Assembly: GCF_000226975.2 (NCBI RefSeq)
Contig: NZ_CP019286.1
Span: 1 to 64,000 of the forward strand
Length of the DNA stretch: 64,000 nucleotides
Source: Halobiforma lacisalsi AJ5
Lineage (GTDB): Archaea > Halobacteriota > Halobacteria > Halobacteriales > Natrialbaceae
Reading direction: 5' to 3'
The position numbers and the translations under genes were made by a program. Positions 18,418-27,023 of this stretch are shown here, piece after piece. The notes beneath the pieces are model-generated. The model made no database searches and was not told the origin of the DNA. It worked only from the letters and a program-made list of their open reading frames with translations. Position 1 is the stretch's first letter. Each line of letters begins with the position of its first letter.

Positions 18418-20264
18418 GTGACCCAAACGGGGACGCCACCTCTGGGAGTCGTTCAGGGGGTTCTGTGAGATGTTGGTTCGTGCTGCCTGGACAGCCCTCG
18501 GTGTGCGCAGAGTTGTCCCAGCGAATCAATCACTCAATGACCGGTTCTTCTAGTAGCTGTCCCTGAATTGGGGCGGCGGTCAGCCGCCGACAGCGACTGT
18601 CCAACACCAGATTTCATCGTCATCATCGTCCCGAAGGCTATCCCGTCATCACAGACGCGGAGTCAATGCCTACTGGTGAAGATCATGAGTCTCTCGATGT
18701 GATCGACTGAAACTTAGGGAGGGCACGTCTTAGAACTCGCTCTGAGAGACCACTTTCACTTCGGTCGCGGAACCATTAATACCGCTCCACTGATACCATA
18801 CGCTAATGCGGCGCAGCCAAGATGTTGGTCCGGTCCCAAAGCCGTCTAGAGTTTGCCTCTGGTAGCTTCAGTTGACACCTCCATTGTGATGGCTGTTTTG
18901 GCTGAGCGCTCGAGCAGTTCGTCGGCGAACGCCGCGAACTGCTCGGGATCGGCATACTGCACTAGATTCAGCCAGAGAAGCGACTCTAGCCCCGCTTCTG
19001 ACCACCGCATCCATTGATTCTTACACCGCTTCGAGATTTCACCCATGGCTCGTTCAACCACGTTTGACGTCCACGGAACCTGCTGTTGGTCAAGCGCGAG
19101 TTTCGCGAACGTCACGGTTGCGTCCGCCCATTCCCGGAGGTACGCCGCTGCTTTCGGGGAGTCTTGACGCTCTAACCTCCAGGATTCTTTCCGAAGGTTC
19201 TCGAGCGTTTGGTCGATCCGCTCGCGGATCGCCAAACGCTCATTCCTCGGTGCATGAAGTGCGACAGAGTTCTTCAGATGGAACAGATCATTCGTAACGC
19301 CAGAGACGATCGCTTTCCGCTCGGAGAGCGAAAACGCATCGTCTTTCCAGAGCTTGTACCCGAGCGTTCGACCGACGTGAACGAGATCGAGCTGGTGAGA
19401 TCGGTCACCATTCTCGAACGCATCGACGAGCGCATTCTCGGCGTCACTGACGACCGTCGCGTCGTCAGTGATCGCCTCGGTCTCCTCGAGAGTCGCTGCT
19501 GTCTCATCCCAAGAATCGTTGAGATTGACGTCTAGAAGCGTCGTTTCCGTGTCTTCCTCGGTGGTCTGTCCGAGGGTGACGTTGACGTCGTGGTACGTGC
19601 AGTGATCGTCCTGGCTATGACACTTCGTTCCGTCAGGAACGACAGTGTCTGCGTTCGTCCCAGGAAGCCGACCACGAACGAAGTCACCGAGTTTGCTGCC
19701 GTACTCGCGGACTCGCCGGTTGATCGTCGTTTTCGAAGGCATCGGAGTGAAGCCGTCGCCGTGGGCGACGGCATCACGAAAGCTGAGCGACGTAGCGAGG
19801 TCGGTACTCTGGAGCGAAACATCCTCTTGATAGATGCGTTGTCCGTCGAATTCGACGAGGTCCTCGAGTGGCCGGAAGTAGGTTGGATCGTCCTCAGTGG
19901 CAGCGGTATCTTTGACGTGGTGGAGCGTGAATTCGTGTTCTCCAGCAGTTGTAACGGCTGTACGTGTCGTGGTGCCAGCGCGCTGGAAACGGCGGTCGCC
20001 GTTTCCGCGCGCGTGTTTCTCCCCGCAATACGCCTCGACGAGACGCTCGTCGAGGCTTCTGACGATCTCCTCGAGGATAGTGGCCTCAAGCTGAATCTCG
20101 GTAAGAGATTCAGCGAGCGTGGCAAGCGGTAGCGTTTTGTCTGGGTCGAGACTAACTGTGAATTGCGCGTCGATTGTGGCGTGCATGGGTCACTTCGGGG
20201 TAGGTACCAGAGGTGACCCCGTTTCCACAGGAGTCAGTTACGACTCTAGACGAGTTTGGGACAC
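18418..20264. mobile_element. ISH6-type insertion sequence
   Basis: Contains a full-length transposase at 18846-20186. GTGACCCAAAC at 18418-18428 is the reverse complement of GTTTGGGACAC at 20254-20264 with one mismatch. Inside each end an AAACGGGG...ACCTCTGG block is also inverted. These are taken as the terminal repeats. Exact ends and target duplication were not resolved. The ~420 bases between the left end and the transposase stop hold no gene. Confidence 0.65.
18846..20186 (-). CDS. ISH6 family transposase
   Basis: A 446-residue transposase with the features of haloarchaeal ISH6 proteins: N-terminal LPLATLAESLTEIQLEATIL, then the invariant EKHARGNGDRRFQRAG, PDGTKCHSQDD (likely DDE-type catalytic region), VSDAENALVDAF, HLKNSVA, and a C-terminal KRCKNQWMRWSEAGLE. 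It looks complete, starting MHATIDAQFTVSLDPD, and is probably functional. Family named from memory of ISH6 sequences. Confidence 0.85.
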   Translation of the reverse strand: MHATIDAQFTVSLDPDKTLPLATLAESLTEIQLEATILEEIVRSLDERLVEAYCGEKHARGNGDRRFQRAGTTTRTAVTTAGEHEFTLHHVKDTAATEDDPTYFRPLEDLVEFDGQRIYQEDVSLQSTDLATSLSFRDAVAHGDGFTPMPSKTTINRRVREYGSKLGDFVRGRLPGTNADTVVPDGTKCHSQDDHCTYHDVNVTLGQTTEEDTETTLLDVNLNDSWDETAATLEETEAITDDATVVSDAENALVDAFENGDRSHQLDLVHVGRTLGYKLWKDDAFSLSERKAIVSGVTNDLFHLKNSVALHAPRNERLAIRERIDQTLENLRKESWRLERQDSPKAAAYLREWADATVTFAKLALDQQQVPWTSNVVERAMGEISKRCKNQWMRWSEAGLESLLWLNLVQYADPEQFAAFADELLERSAKTAITMEVSTEATRGKL

Positions 20265-20436
20265 GACCATTATTTTTGCTGCCTGAAGCCGGGTCGGTTC
20301 CCTGATAGCGTCTATTACCGGTAGCTCACCCAAATGGCAAATTTTTTACACGGATTCAGCGTAATGAGAATATGGTCCTCCAAACGAAGTCCTCATACTC
20401 GATTGGCGGTATCAGAACTCCACAGGAGGTATCCCG

Positions 20437-21345
20437 ATGACCGCGATTCAGACAACTGGGGTTACGAAACGCTACGGCGGCGAGCCAGCCGTCGTGGACC
20501 TCGACCTCACAGTCGAAGACGGTGTTGTGTACGGCTTTCTCGGGCCGAATGGTGCAGGGAAGTCTACGACCATCGACATGCTAATGAACTATACGCGCCC
20601 GTCGACGGGCAGTATTACCGTACTCGGCTTGGACGCTCAAGAGGACGCTAGTGAGATTCACGCCCGAACTGGTATCCTACCCGACCAGTTTGGCGTCTAC
20701 AGTACTCTCACCGGCCGCGAGCACGTCAGATACGTCCTCGACGCCAACGACGCAACCGGAGACCCCGAAGCGGTCCTCGATCGCGTCGGCCTCGGAGATG
20801 CGATCGATCAGCGTGCCGGCGGCTACTCGAAGGGAATGCAGCAACGGCTGGGACTTGCGATGGCGATCGCTGGCGAGCCGGAGCTTCTCATCCTTGACGA
20901 ACCGTTCTCCGGCCTCGACCCGTACGGCGTCCGTCTCGTGAGAGACGTCGTTGAGGCTGAACGTGACCGGGGCGCGACCGTCTTCTTCTCCAGCCACGTT
21001 CTCGATCAAGTCGAACGAGTCTGTGACCAGGTTGGCTTGCTCGCCAACGGCCACCTAATTTCTGAAGGAACGCCGACAGAACTCCGCGACGTAGCAGGCG
21101 TGCAAACACGCCTCTGCATCGAAACGGCCGACGAGGACCCGGCAGTGGAAGCTATTCGTGATTTCGATGACGTCAAGGACGCCACTTGCGAGGCCGGCGA
21201 GATCGTGGTTACATGTCCACGGACCGCCTGTTACCGAGTCTTACGGAGACTGGAAGGTGCTGGGGTGAGCATTCGGTCGTTCGATGTCGAGCAAGGAACA
21301 ATCGAGGACGCTTTTGTCGAACTGGCCGACGCTCGAGCGGATTAA
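20437..21345 (+). CDS. ABC transporter ATP-binding protein
   Basis: A 302-residue ATPase of the ABC-2 exporter type (CcmA/NatA-like). Walker A GPNGAGKST (~37-45), Q-loop, signature YSKGMQQR (~130), Walker B LLILDEPFSGLDP (~150) and H-loop SSHVLDQV. The start is supported by a strong Shine-Dalgarno AGGAGGT (20424-20430) six bases upstream. It overlaps the convergent permease gene by four bases, an unusual head-to-head arrangement for an exporter. Substrate unknown. Confidence 0.92.
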   Translation: MTAIQTTGVTKRYGGEPAVVDLDLTVEDGVVYGFLGPNGAGKSTTIDMLMNYTRPSTGSITVLGLDAQEDASEIHARTGILPDQFGVYSTLTGREHVRYVLDANDATGDPEAVLDRVGLGDAIDQRAGGYSKGMQQRLGLAMAIAGEPELLILDEPFSGLDPYGVRLVRDVVEAERDRGATVFFSSHVLDQVERVCDQVGLLANGHLISEGTPTELRDVAGVQTRLCIETADEDPAVEAIRDFDDVKDATCEAGEIVVTCPRTACYRVLRRLEGAGVSIRSFDVEQGTIEDAFVELADARAD

Positions 21346-22304
21346 TCGATGCTTCGAGTGCGGTAGAGAGCGAGGGCGATCGCGAACGGAACGAACACCC
21401 ATAGGATTAACTCGACGAGGGCGACAGATGGATGAAGGTACCAGACGGGCACGTCGGAGCTGTAGTGTAACCGTACGACTACCTCATTCGAGAGCTGGTT
21501 TGGCTGAAGGTTACTGATGACGCCGGTGGCGGGGGCTGAGGAATTTGGAACGCCGATGATCGCATTCATCACGACGTTCGAAAGTTGTAGCGGTGGGAGC
21601 CAGCGAATGACCAAGTAGAGTGGATTACTTGGTGGAGTAAACCCGGAGACACTCGCACCTGAGACTACCCCATAGATTGTGTTTGAGATCTGGTACCACA
21701 TGATATGAACGGCGGCGAAGACGAGAACTGCGAATCCGGCGACCGCTTGGCTCCGCAGAATCGTCGACAACGAGACGCCAATTCCAGCAATCACGACGAC
21801 GAACAGAACGGTGTACGAGAGGAAGACAGCAAGCGTGCTAAGGGGAACAATACCATGTTGTGGAACAGCGACGAGGCAGGTGAGGACGACCGCAAGGACG
21901 ATCGGAATAGCGAATGCGACTGCGCGACCAAGGGTGAAGCCAACGAGGGTTTCCGTGCGTGAAACTGCAGTTCCGGCAGTGAAGCGAATCGCACCCGTGT
22001 CCCGCTCGTGAATTACGGACCGGAACGTCCCGAAGAGTACACCAATCCCACCGATGAATCTGAGCGGTTGCTGAAGGGCGGCTAGCGGGACACGTGAGCC
22101 GAGTGCCTGCTGGATGTACGTGGCTGGTGAGAGACTGAGGATGGCGGGGACGAACACGAGCCCGGGAGCCGGGCAGCGAATCGATGCCGCTACCGTGTCC
22201 GGGTAACCAGTCGAATTGTCGCTCGCTGAGCGGAGGCAGCGAAGGCACGACGTCGATGAGTCGGCGGAGTATCTCGGGTTGACTACGCGGGGCGAGGTCG
22301 CCAC
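21342..22304 (-). pseudogene. ABC-2 permease, N-terminus missing or frameshifted
   Basis: From about residue 50 on (GLVFVPAILSLSPATYIQQ) the frame is a typical ABC-2 permease: RSVIHERDTGAIRF is the conserved cytoplasmic motif, and five or six hydrophobic segments follow, ending in a final transmembrane helix. The first ~48 residues are not hydrophobic and are an out-of-frame reading of the 3' end of the upstream permease gene. The usual N-terminal RRE... helix is absent. A frameshift or a small fusion deletion between the two permease genes is the simplest explanation. Confidence 0.7.
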
Positions 22305-23151
22305 GCTGGAATATCGTGATGCCGGTGACGAGTGTGAGCGCCGGCCACGCTAGCAGGAACACCAACGCCCACCACGCGGAAAGCGGTGGGGGTGTTGGGG
22401 CGAACTCGCCAGTTTGACGCATCGCGTCGGCAACCTGTGTGACGGTGCTATCGGGGCCGATGGGTACGCCGAACAGCCAGTTCACGAGGACCTGGAAGGC
22501 GCTTACGGGTGAGAACCAGCCTGCTACCGCGAACGCATCCGGGTACGCGAGTTCGGTTCCGGGAGTGGTGCCGGTCGTGAGTTGCCACACGAATGGGAGC
22601 GTGACGTCGTTCCAGAGTGTGAAGCCGATGGTCGCGATACTCCCGAGGATGATAGCGCGAGTCGTCGACGAGCTGGCGGCCGAGATACCGACGATCAATC
22701 CAGTCCAAGCGAACACGTACGCCGCCGAGAGCGCGAGAAATCCGAGGAGTAACAGCGGGGAGAACTGGCCGTATCGGAAGGTGTCGTATCCGACGACGAG
22801 TATGGTGGCGGCCAGGATTGGAACGAGGAGTGCGGTGGCGCGTCCGAGGACCATTCCCAGAACGAGGCGGGGGCGGGTTGTTTTGGTACCGAGAAGTATT
22901 CGAGCGGTCCCGGATTCGCGTTCTCGAGTAATGGACCGGAAATTGATGACGGCAGCAGCGAAGGGAACGATTAGCACGGTCGGGGGCTGTGCATGTATCA
23001 GCGAAATCGCGTTGCCGATGATTCGAGTGGCTGCTGGTTCCGGTTGGGCTGTTGATCGACTGAGGACGACGAAACACAAGGCGACGATCCACGGAATCTT
23101 CCCGCGAAGATATCGTCGGCATTCAGTTCGTGCGATTGTGGTGGAGGGCAT
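21838..23151 (-). CDS. ABC-2 type permease (3' end reads out of frame)
   Basis: The frame is 437 residues, but only the first ~300 look like a permease. Residues 1-290 give an ARTECRRYLRGK start, NFRSITRERESGTARILLG (the conserved ABC-2 motif), and about six transmembrane helices ending in TGITIFQRGDLAPR, the usual C-terminal signature. The remaining ~130 residues are basic, non-hydrophobic sequence produced by reading the following permease gene in the wrong frame. With the genes at 20437 and 21342 it would form an exporter, possibly inactivated. Confidence 0.7.
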   Translation of the reverse strand: MPSTTIARTECRRYLRGKIPWIVALCFVVLSRSTAQPEPAATRIIGNAISLIHAQPPTVLIVPFAAAVINFRSITRERESGTARILLGTKTTRPRLVLGMVLGRATALLVPILAATILVVGYDTFRYGQFSPLLLLGFLALSAAYVFAWTGLIVGISAASSSTTRAIILGSIATIGFTLWNDVTLPFVWQLTTGTTPGTELAYPDAFAVAGWFSPVSAFQVLVNWLFGVPIGPDSTVTQVADAMRQTGEFAPTPPPLSAWWALVFLLAWPALTLVTGITIFQRGDLAPRSQPEILRRLIDVVPSLPPLSERQFDWLPGHGSGIDSLPGSRARVRPRHPQSLTSHVHPAGTRLTCPASRPSATAQIHRWDWCTLRDVPVRNSRAGHGCDSLHCRNCSFTHGNPRWLHPWSRSRIRYSDRPCGRPHLPRRCSTTWYCSP

Positions 23152-23537
23152 GTTTAGGTATTTATCTCGAATATGTCTAATTGGACTTGTCTAATCTGTG
23201 CCGCTCAAGCGGAGAGTCAGTCTTTTTGACTGGCGGCTGCTTTTTGTAGCGGTGATCTACGTGGGGACACAGAAAGTTCATCACCTGCCCTGAGCGTGTC
23301 TCAGAGTAGATTCTGGCCATATATTCAGGTCCAGTCTATGAGTACAAAAAGTTGCTGGGTTTAGTGTGCTGACAGGTATATAGTTAGACGTGAATTTTTC
23401 CCTCATGGCAGTATTTCATCTATCAAATTAGGGTCCAAGTTCTGGATCAACCTAATATCGTCGATAAGTATTCTTTAGTTGGTGCTTTGTAGAAAACCAA
23501 ACGCAGAATCGGTGGAACAGCGACGTTCAACGCGCTC
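23152..23537. other. Intergenic region
   Basis: Mixed-composition spacer between the permease and the truncated regulator. AT-rich between 23340 and 23480. Its right end (23461-23508) resembles 24990-25038, see the separate repeat entry. No gene or RNA recognised. Confidence 0.4.
23461..23508 (+). repeat. Degenerate direct repeat, left copy
   Basis: The stretch from CGATAAGTATTCTT through TTTGTAGAAAACCAAACGCA to GAATC aligns with 24990-25038 at roughly three matches in four. It lies directly before a 5'-truncated regulator. It may be a decayed IS end or an attachment-like site. Confidence 0.45.
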
Positions 23538-23978
23538 GTGGACGCGGTTTCAATAAGTGGATCAACAGTGTCCTCGCGGCTTTCAGAAGGCGTTGAGCGT
23601 GACGTGTTTACGGTGAGTCACAGGCCAACCGAGCATGGGACAGAGAAGCGGTATGAGCTCACGATCCTCGGGCGGCGCGTGTATGATTGGGCTGTGCAGA
23701 CGGAGTTCGAGCGGAAGGTCCGAGAACTCCGCCGGGTTCGGCAGGAACGTGAGACTGCGTTCGAGCAGCTAGTCGGAAAAATCAATCGGGATATGGAGAT
23801 TCGCAAAATGGTAGTCGACGTAGATTCATCGGTGGATGAAGACGTAGATCTGCCTGAGAGTACGTCTATCGTGCAGAAAGAGCCGTCAGAGGAAGCGCTC
23901 CGTGAAGCTCATTTCGAACGGATGGAAGAATCCCTCGAGCTCATCACAGACGACCTATCCGAAGAGAATAGTGAGTGA
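23538..23978 (+). CDS. Winged-helix regulator, probably 5'-truncated
   Basis: A 146-residue frame from a GTG start. The first ~50 residues, FNALVDAVSISGSTVSSRLS (beginning before the GTG) followed by YELTILGRRVYDWAV, form the recognition helix and wing of a winged-helix domain. An in-frame TAG at 23490 leaves no room for the usual first helix, so the N-terminus appears lost, probably at the degenerate repeat at 23461. A helical, acidic tail follows. It could have been the regulator of the neighbouring exporter. Possibly a pseudogene. Confidence 0.55.
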   Translation: MDAVSISGSTVSSRLSEGVERDVFTVSHRPTEHGTEKRYELTILGRRVYDWAVQTEFERKVRELRRVRQERETAFEQLVGKINRDMEIRKMVVDVDSSVDEDVDLPESTSIVQKEPSEEALREAHFERMEESLELITDDLSEENSE

Positions 23979-24075
23979 AGACAAACTCCTGAACGCTAAC
24001 TACACGCGAGTTTAGCGATAAATTCTCAGCTAGTTCCGTCGAAAGGCTAATACGATTATCACTGTAATTTTGGAT

Positions 24076-24321
24076 ATGGGCGTGTTCTCCGCTTACGGCG
24101 ACCGGATTGCAGCGATTACACTCGGTGCCTGCTTGCTGCTCGTGAATCCATTTGAATTCACATCAGACGTAGTTGCGACCGGCCTGATCGGAATTCCCCT
24201 CACACTGCTCCTTTTTGGTGTGACAGGCATTTCAAGACGCTCTGCCCTCCTCATCGGCGGAAGTAGCACGCTGGGAATGATGGTTGGCACGTACCTCCAA
24301 ACAGCCGGAATTGCTGGCTAA
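24076..24321 (+). CDS. Small membrane protein, two transmembrane helices
   Basis: An 81-residue hydrophobic protein beginning MGVFSAYGDRIAAITLG. Hydrophobic segments cover ~9-24 and ~32-48, with a weaker third near the glycine-rich C-terminus. No family recognised. It is flanked by AT-rich DNA. Confidence 0.5.
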   Translation: MGVFSAYGDRIAAITLGACLLLVNPFEFTSDVVATGLIGIPLTLLLFGVTGISRRSALLIGGSSTLGMMVGTYLQTAGIAG

Positions 24322-24490
24322 CGCTGACTGCTCAGGAGCCAGCAGAGTCGAATCCAGATTGGTAGACTTAGGGCGCGAATGTAGCACGAAAGTCAACATG
24401 ATTTTCGAAGGTGGCGATCGCTCAGTACAGGTGATTTTATAAGCGTTCTACCCTAGAAGAGGATATGATTGAACGACAAAGACTATTACT

Positions 24491-24712
24491 ATGTATGTAA
24501 GATCTTCTAAAGAAACCATGGTACAGCGGAGTACTTTGGACTTCATTACCCTAATCATTTTCTGGTTATTTTTCTCTTGGATGACAGTCATCACCGTCTT
24601 TCTCTTATCACCCATCAATGTTCAAAACTATCTCGTTGAAATGTATATAGGAATGTTATTGGTAGGGCCTGTCTGGTATGTTTTCTACAATAAAATGGGT
24701 GAAAACACTTGA
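24491..24712 (+). CDS. Small membrane protein, two transmembrane helices
   Basis: Up to 73 residues; a second in-frame ATG at 24518 would give 64. The segments LDFITLIIFWLFFSWMTVIT and YIGMLLVGPVWYVFYN are clear membrane helices. Low GC and many aromatic residues set it apart from neighbouring genes. Function unknown. Confidence 0.5.
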   Translation: MYVRSSKETMVQRSTLDFITLIIFWLFFSWMTVITVFLLSPINVQNYLVEMYIGMLLVGPVWYVFYNKMGENT

Positions 24713-24810
24713 TGCATGTCCTTCAATAACAAACGTCGTATAGGGACAGACAATGATCAGTTCGCACACCTACTGATCGGCTGATCCTCCTCCTTCAACG
24801 CTGTAAATAA

Positions 24811-24917
24811 TACTGTCGGACAGAAGTCAATACGAAGCCGATCGTGAATTCGGCGTCGTCGCCACCGGTGACGACTTCAGGGGAACGATCGGCTTCACGT
24901 AGTTCTGTCCAACAGTA
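24811..24917. mobile_element. MITE, 107 bp, with TAA target duplication
   Basis: Terminal inverted repeats TACTGTCGGACAGAA (24811-24825) and TTCTGTCCAACAGTA (24903-24917) differ at one position. The element is flanked by TAA on both sides (24808-24810 and 24918-24920). Internally GAAGCCGATCGT and ACGATCGGCTTC form a second inverted repeat around a near-palindrome centred on CACCGGTG. Too short to encode a transposase. The 3-bp TNA-type duplication points to an IS5-like parent element. Confidence 0.85.
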
Positions 24918-24989
24918 TAAGTTGCACAGCAAATCCATCCTCCAAGGTTGTGCGCCCCTCCTAAGGTGCTGATTCGCTCGACATTGCCG

Positions 24990-25038
24990 ATAAATGTTGT
25001 TGAGTTGTTGGTTTGTAGAGATCCAGACGCAGAATCTG
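24990..25038 (+). repeat. Degenerate direct repeat, right copy
   Basis: Matches 23461-23508, sharing GATAA, AGTTG, TTTGTAGA and the exact ACGCAGAATC block. The two copies bracket ~1.5 kb of AT-rich DNA containing a truncated regulator, two small membrane proteins and the MITE. Confidence 0.45.
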
Positions 25039-25197
25039 TGTGCTAGCTATAGATGTTCGGTTCCATATAGCGTTATACAGTATATTGGGTACGATTCTGC
25101 GAGTAGAAGGCTCGAGATAAGCACGAACGCGCTCGAGAGCCGATCCACAATTTACTTTGTCAAATACCAGTTTGACCAAGTAGATTTACGAGGGTCG

Positions 25198-26340
25198 ATG
25201 CTGTACCCCACAGTGACAACCGTGCCTGAACGAAATTCCGAGGTTACGACTGGTTCTCGAAGCCGCAACCCCACGGATACGACCGTCGAGAACATGGTCG
25301 ACCGCTACCTCACAAAGAAACTCGAGGCCGGCGGCAGCCGGGAGGCCATGCGACGGCCGCTCGAGGACTTCGCCGAGTACTGCGACGACCATGGAATCGA
25401 CAGCGTCGACGAGCTGACGAGCGACGACGTGCGCGACTACGGGCTGGCAGTCCTCCGCGAGAAGTACATCGACGGCGAGATCGGCGGGTCGACGGCGAAT
25501 ACGTACTTCCGGTACGTCCGGGCGTTCCTCTCGTTCTGTGTCCGCGACGGCCGCCTCGATACGAATCCGGCCGACACGGAGGCCGCCGAGGAGTTCTTGC
25601 CCGAAGACACGCCGACTCGAGACACACAGTTCTGGGAGCCTGAACAACGGCAGCGACTCCTCGAGTACGCCGACGAACGCGTTACCATGGCCCGTGAGGA
25701 TCGGATCGACGTGCCGGTCGCCCGTGCCTACCGCGACCGCACGATCGTCGTGCTGCTGGCCGAACTCGGCCTCCGTGGGGCCGAACTCTTTCGCGACCCG
25801 AACGACGACCGACGCGACGGCCTTCGATGGGGCGACGTCGACCTCGAGAACGGCCGCCTGGAAGTCTTCGGGAAGTCCCGTGAGTACGAGACCGTCGGGC
25901 TCACCGACGCCGCTCACAACGCCCTCTCGCGCCTCGAGCACGTCCACGACCCACCGACCGAGGACTGGCCGCTGTTCCCGACCGGCCACGCGGCGTCGAA
26001 GTACCAGGCGGTCGAAGACGCGATCGGCGAGCGTCCCGACTCGGGGACGGATATCGATACACTCTTGCGGGAGCAGGCGATCGCCCCGCCGTCGATCACC
26101 AAGGAAGCGGGCCGACAAGTACTGAAACAACTGACCGAGGAAGCCGGCATCGACGTTGAGGGCGGGTATCTGAAACCCCACGGCGCACGACGGGCGCTGG
26201 GAGCGGAGTTGTACGAACAAGGCCACTCGGAGCTTGCACAGGCAGCGTTGCGGCACCAATCGATCGAAACAACACACGAAGCGTACTCCGATATCAAAGC
26301 CGAAGACGTGGCCGAGTCGATCGACGAGGTGCGAGAGTAG
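25198..26340 (+). CDS. Tyrosine recombinase / integrase
   Basis: A 380-residue XerC/phage-type integrase. N-terminal SAM-like core-binding domain (~25-125, MVDRYLTKKLEAGGSREAMR onward) and a C-terminal catalytic domain with R193 (LGLRGAEL), H328-x-x-R331 (PHGARR), H353 (LRHQS) and nucleophile Y363 (EAYSD). All five visible catalytic residues are present, so it should be active. ATG 25198 has GAGGG close upstream; the longer frame from 24994 reads through non-coding AT-rich DNA. It marks the left side of the accessory element at 25.2-54.2 kb. Confidence 0.9.
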   Translation: MLYPTVTTVPERNSEVTTGSRSRNPTDTTVENMVDRYLTKKLEAGGSREAMRRPLEDFAEYCDDHGIDSVDELTSDDVRDYGLAVLREKYIDGEIGGSTANTYFRYVRAFLSFCVRDGRLDTNPADTEAAEEFLPEDTPTRDTQFWEPEQRQRLLEYADERVTMAREDRIDVPVARAYRDRTIVVLLAELGLRGAELFRDPNDDRRDGLRWGDVDLENGRLEVFGKSREYETVGLTDAAHNALSRLEHVHDPPTEDWPLFPTGHAASKYQAVEDAIGERPDSGTDIDTLLREQAIAPPSITKEAGRQVLKQLTEEAGIDVEGGYLKPHGARRALGAELYEQGHSELAQAALRHQSIETTHEAYSDIKAEDVAESIDEVRE

Positions 26341-26402
26341 CCCTTTAAGTCAAATTCCGTACTGGGCTACCACTTAATACGGATGCCACTCGAGCGGCGC
26401 AT

Positions 26403-26579
26403 ATGGCGTCGTTCATCAACGCTGACGAATCGGAGTATCCGTGCCCCGAATGCGGCTCAAGCAAAACGTACGAAAACGTCCACGACCAAATCAAGTGTAA
26501 GGCCTGCGGCCACGAAACGACTGTCGGTGAAGTGGCGGATCAATCGGACGGCGGAAGCAGGTTCGGAGGGGTTCTATGA
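26403..26579 (+). CDS. Zinc-ribbon microprotein (58 aa)
   Basis: Encodes MASFINADESEYPCPECGSS... with CPECG and CKACG knuckles 18 residues apart, a small zinc ribbon. It lies 62 bases downstream of the integrase and overlaps the next gene by four bases (ATGA), so they should be co-translated. Such proteins can act as adaptors or small regulators; its target is unknown. Confidence 0.7.
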   Translation: MASFINADESEYPCPECGSSKTYENVHDQIKCKACGHETTVGEVADQSDGGSRFGGVL

Positions 26580-26725
26580 GCGATACAGGCGTTGCGTATT
26601 GCCCAGAGTGTGGCTCAAAGTACGATATCAAGTATCCAAAACGAGCGTTCACCCCCGACAAAACCGAAGCGACTGACAGGACGTGTCGACACGGCGACTA
26701 CGTCCACGTCCACAAGGGACAGTAG
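26576..26725 (+). CDS. Zinc-binding microprotein (49 aa)
   Basis: Starts at the ATGA overlap with the preceding gene and encodes MSDTGVAYCPECGSKYD... followed by CRHGDYVHVH, a CPEC knuckle plus a Cys/His-rich end. The coupling to the other zinc-ribbon gene supports it as real. It converges on the 26732 gene. Confidence 0.65.
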   Translation: MSDTGVAYCPECGSKYDIKYPKRAFTPDKTEATDRTCRHGDYVHVHKGQ

Positions 26726-26731
26726 TCAATA

Positions 26732-26968
26732 TTAGCCCGAGTCGACGTACTTGAACCCCTGATACGCGACGGTCTCGCAGGGAAGCGGTTCGTCGACGCG
26801 CTCGAGCGGGTCGAACCCAAGCTCACCCTCGGCGACCTCACGAATCTCGCCACGGGCGTAGACGCGGTCGCCGTCGGTGAATAGCACACTCGCGCCAGGC
26901 CCGGTCTGTCGGGGCATTCCTGAGGCGGTCCAAAAGCAGTAGTAGTCATCGGGGTGGAGACATACCAC
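26732..26968 (-). CDS. Small protein, paralogue of the 30118 gene C-terminal domain
   Basis: A 78-residue protein DDYYCFWTASGMPRQTGPGA... ending AYQGFKYVDSG. It aligns along its whole length with the last ~80 residues of the protein at 29309-30118 (DDHQCYWTVNGTPQQTRFGQ ... NQGYKYVE). The pattern of an aromatic-rich strand followed by a short barrel is reminiscent of PUA/EVE/ASCH-like nucleic-acid-binding folds, but that is only a suggestion. Another overlapping frame (26698-26982) lacks this homology and was not chosen. Confidence 0.65.
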   Translation of the reverse strand: MVCLHPDDYYCFWTASGMPRQTGPGASVLFTDGDRVYARGEIREVAEGELGFDPLERVDEPLPCETVAYQGFKYVDSG

Positions 26969-27023
26969 ACCCTGTCTACCAAAATTATAATGTGTTTGCT
27001 ACGATGAAATCGTGTTACTGAGA

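Larger units (their letters stand above)
24713..25197. other. AT-rich non-coding region with MITE
   Basis: Holds the 107-bp MITE (24811-24917), the right copy of the degenerate repeat (24990-25038) and a GGCTCGAG/CTCGAG-containing inverted repeat near 25110-25142. It then leads into the promoter of the tyrosine recombinase. No gene is evident. It is a candidate place for the left attachment site, but no matching att core was found elsewhere. Confidence 0.5.

Noticed and set aside
26698-26982. Alternative overlapping leftward frame of 94 codons
   Set aside because: Its sequence shows no homology, whereas the frame at 26732-26968 aligns with the C-terminal domain encoded at 29309-30118.
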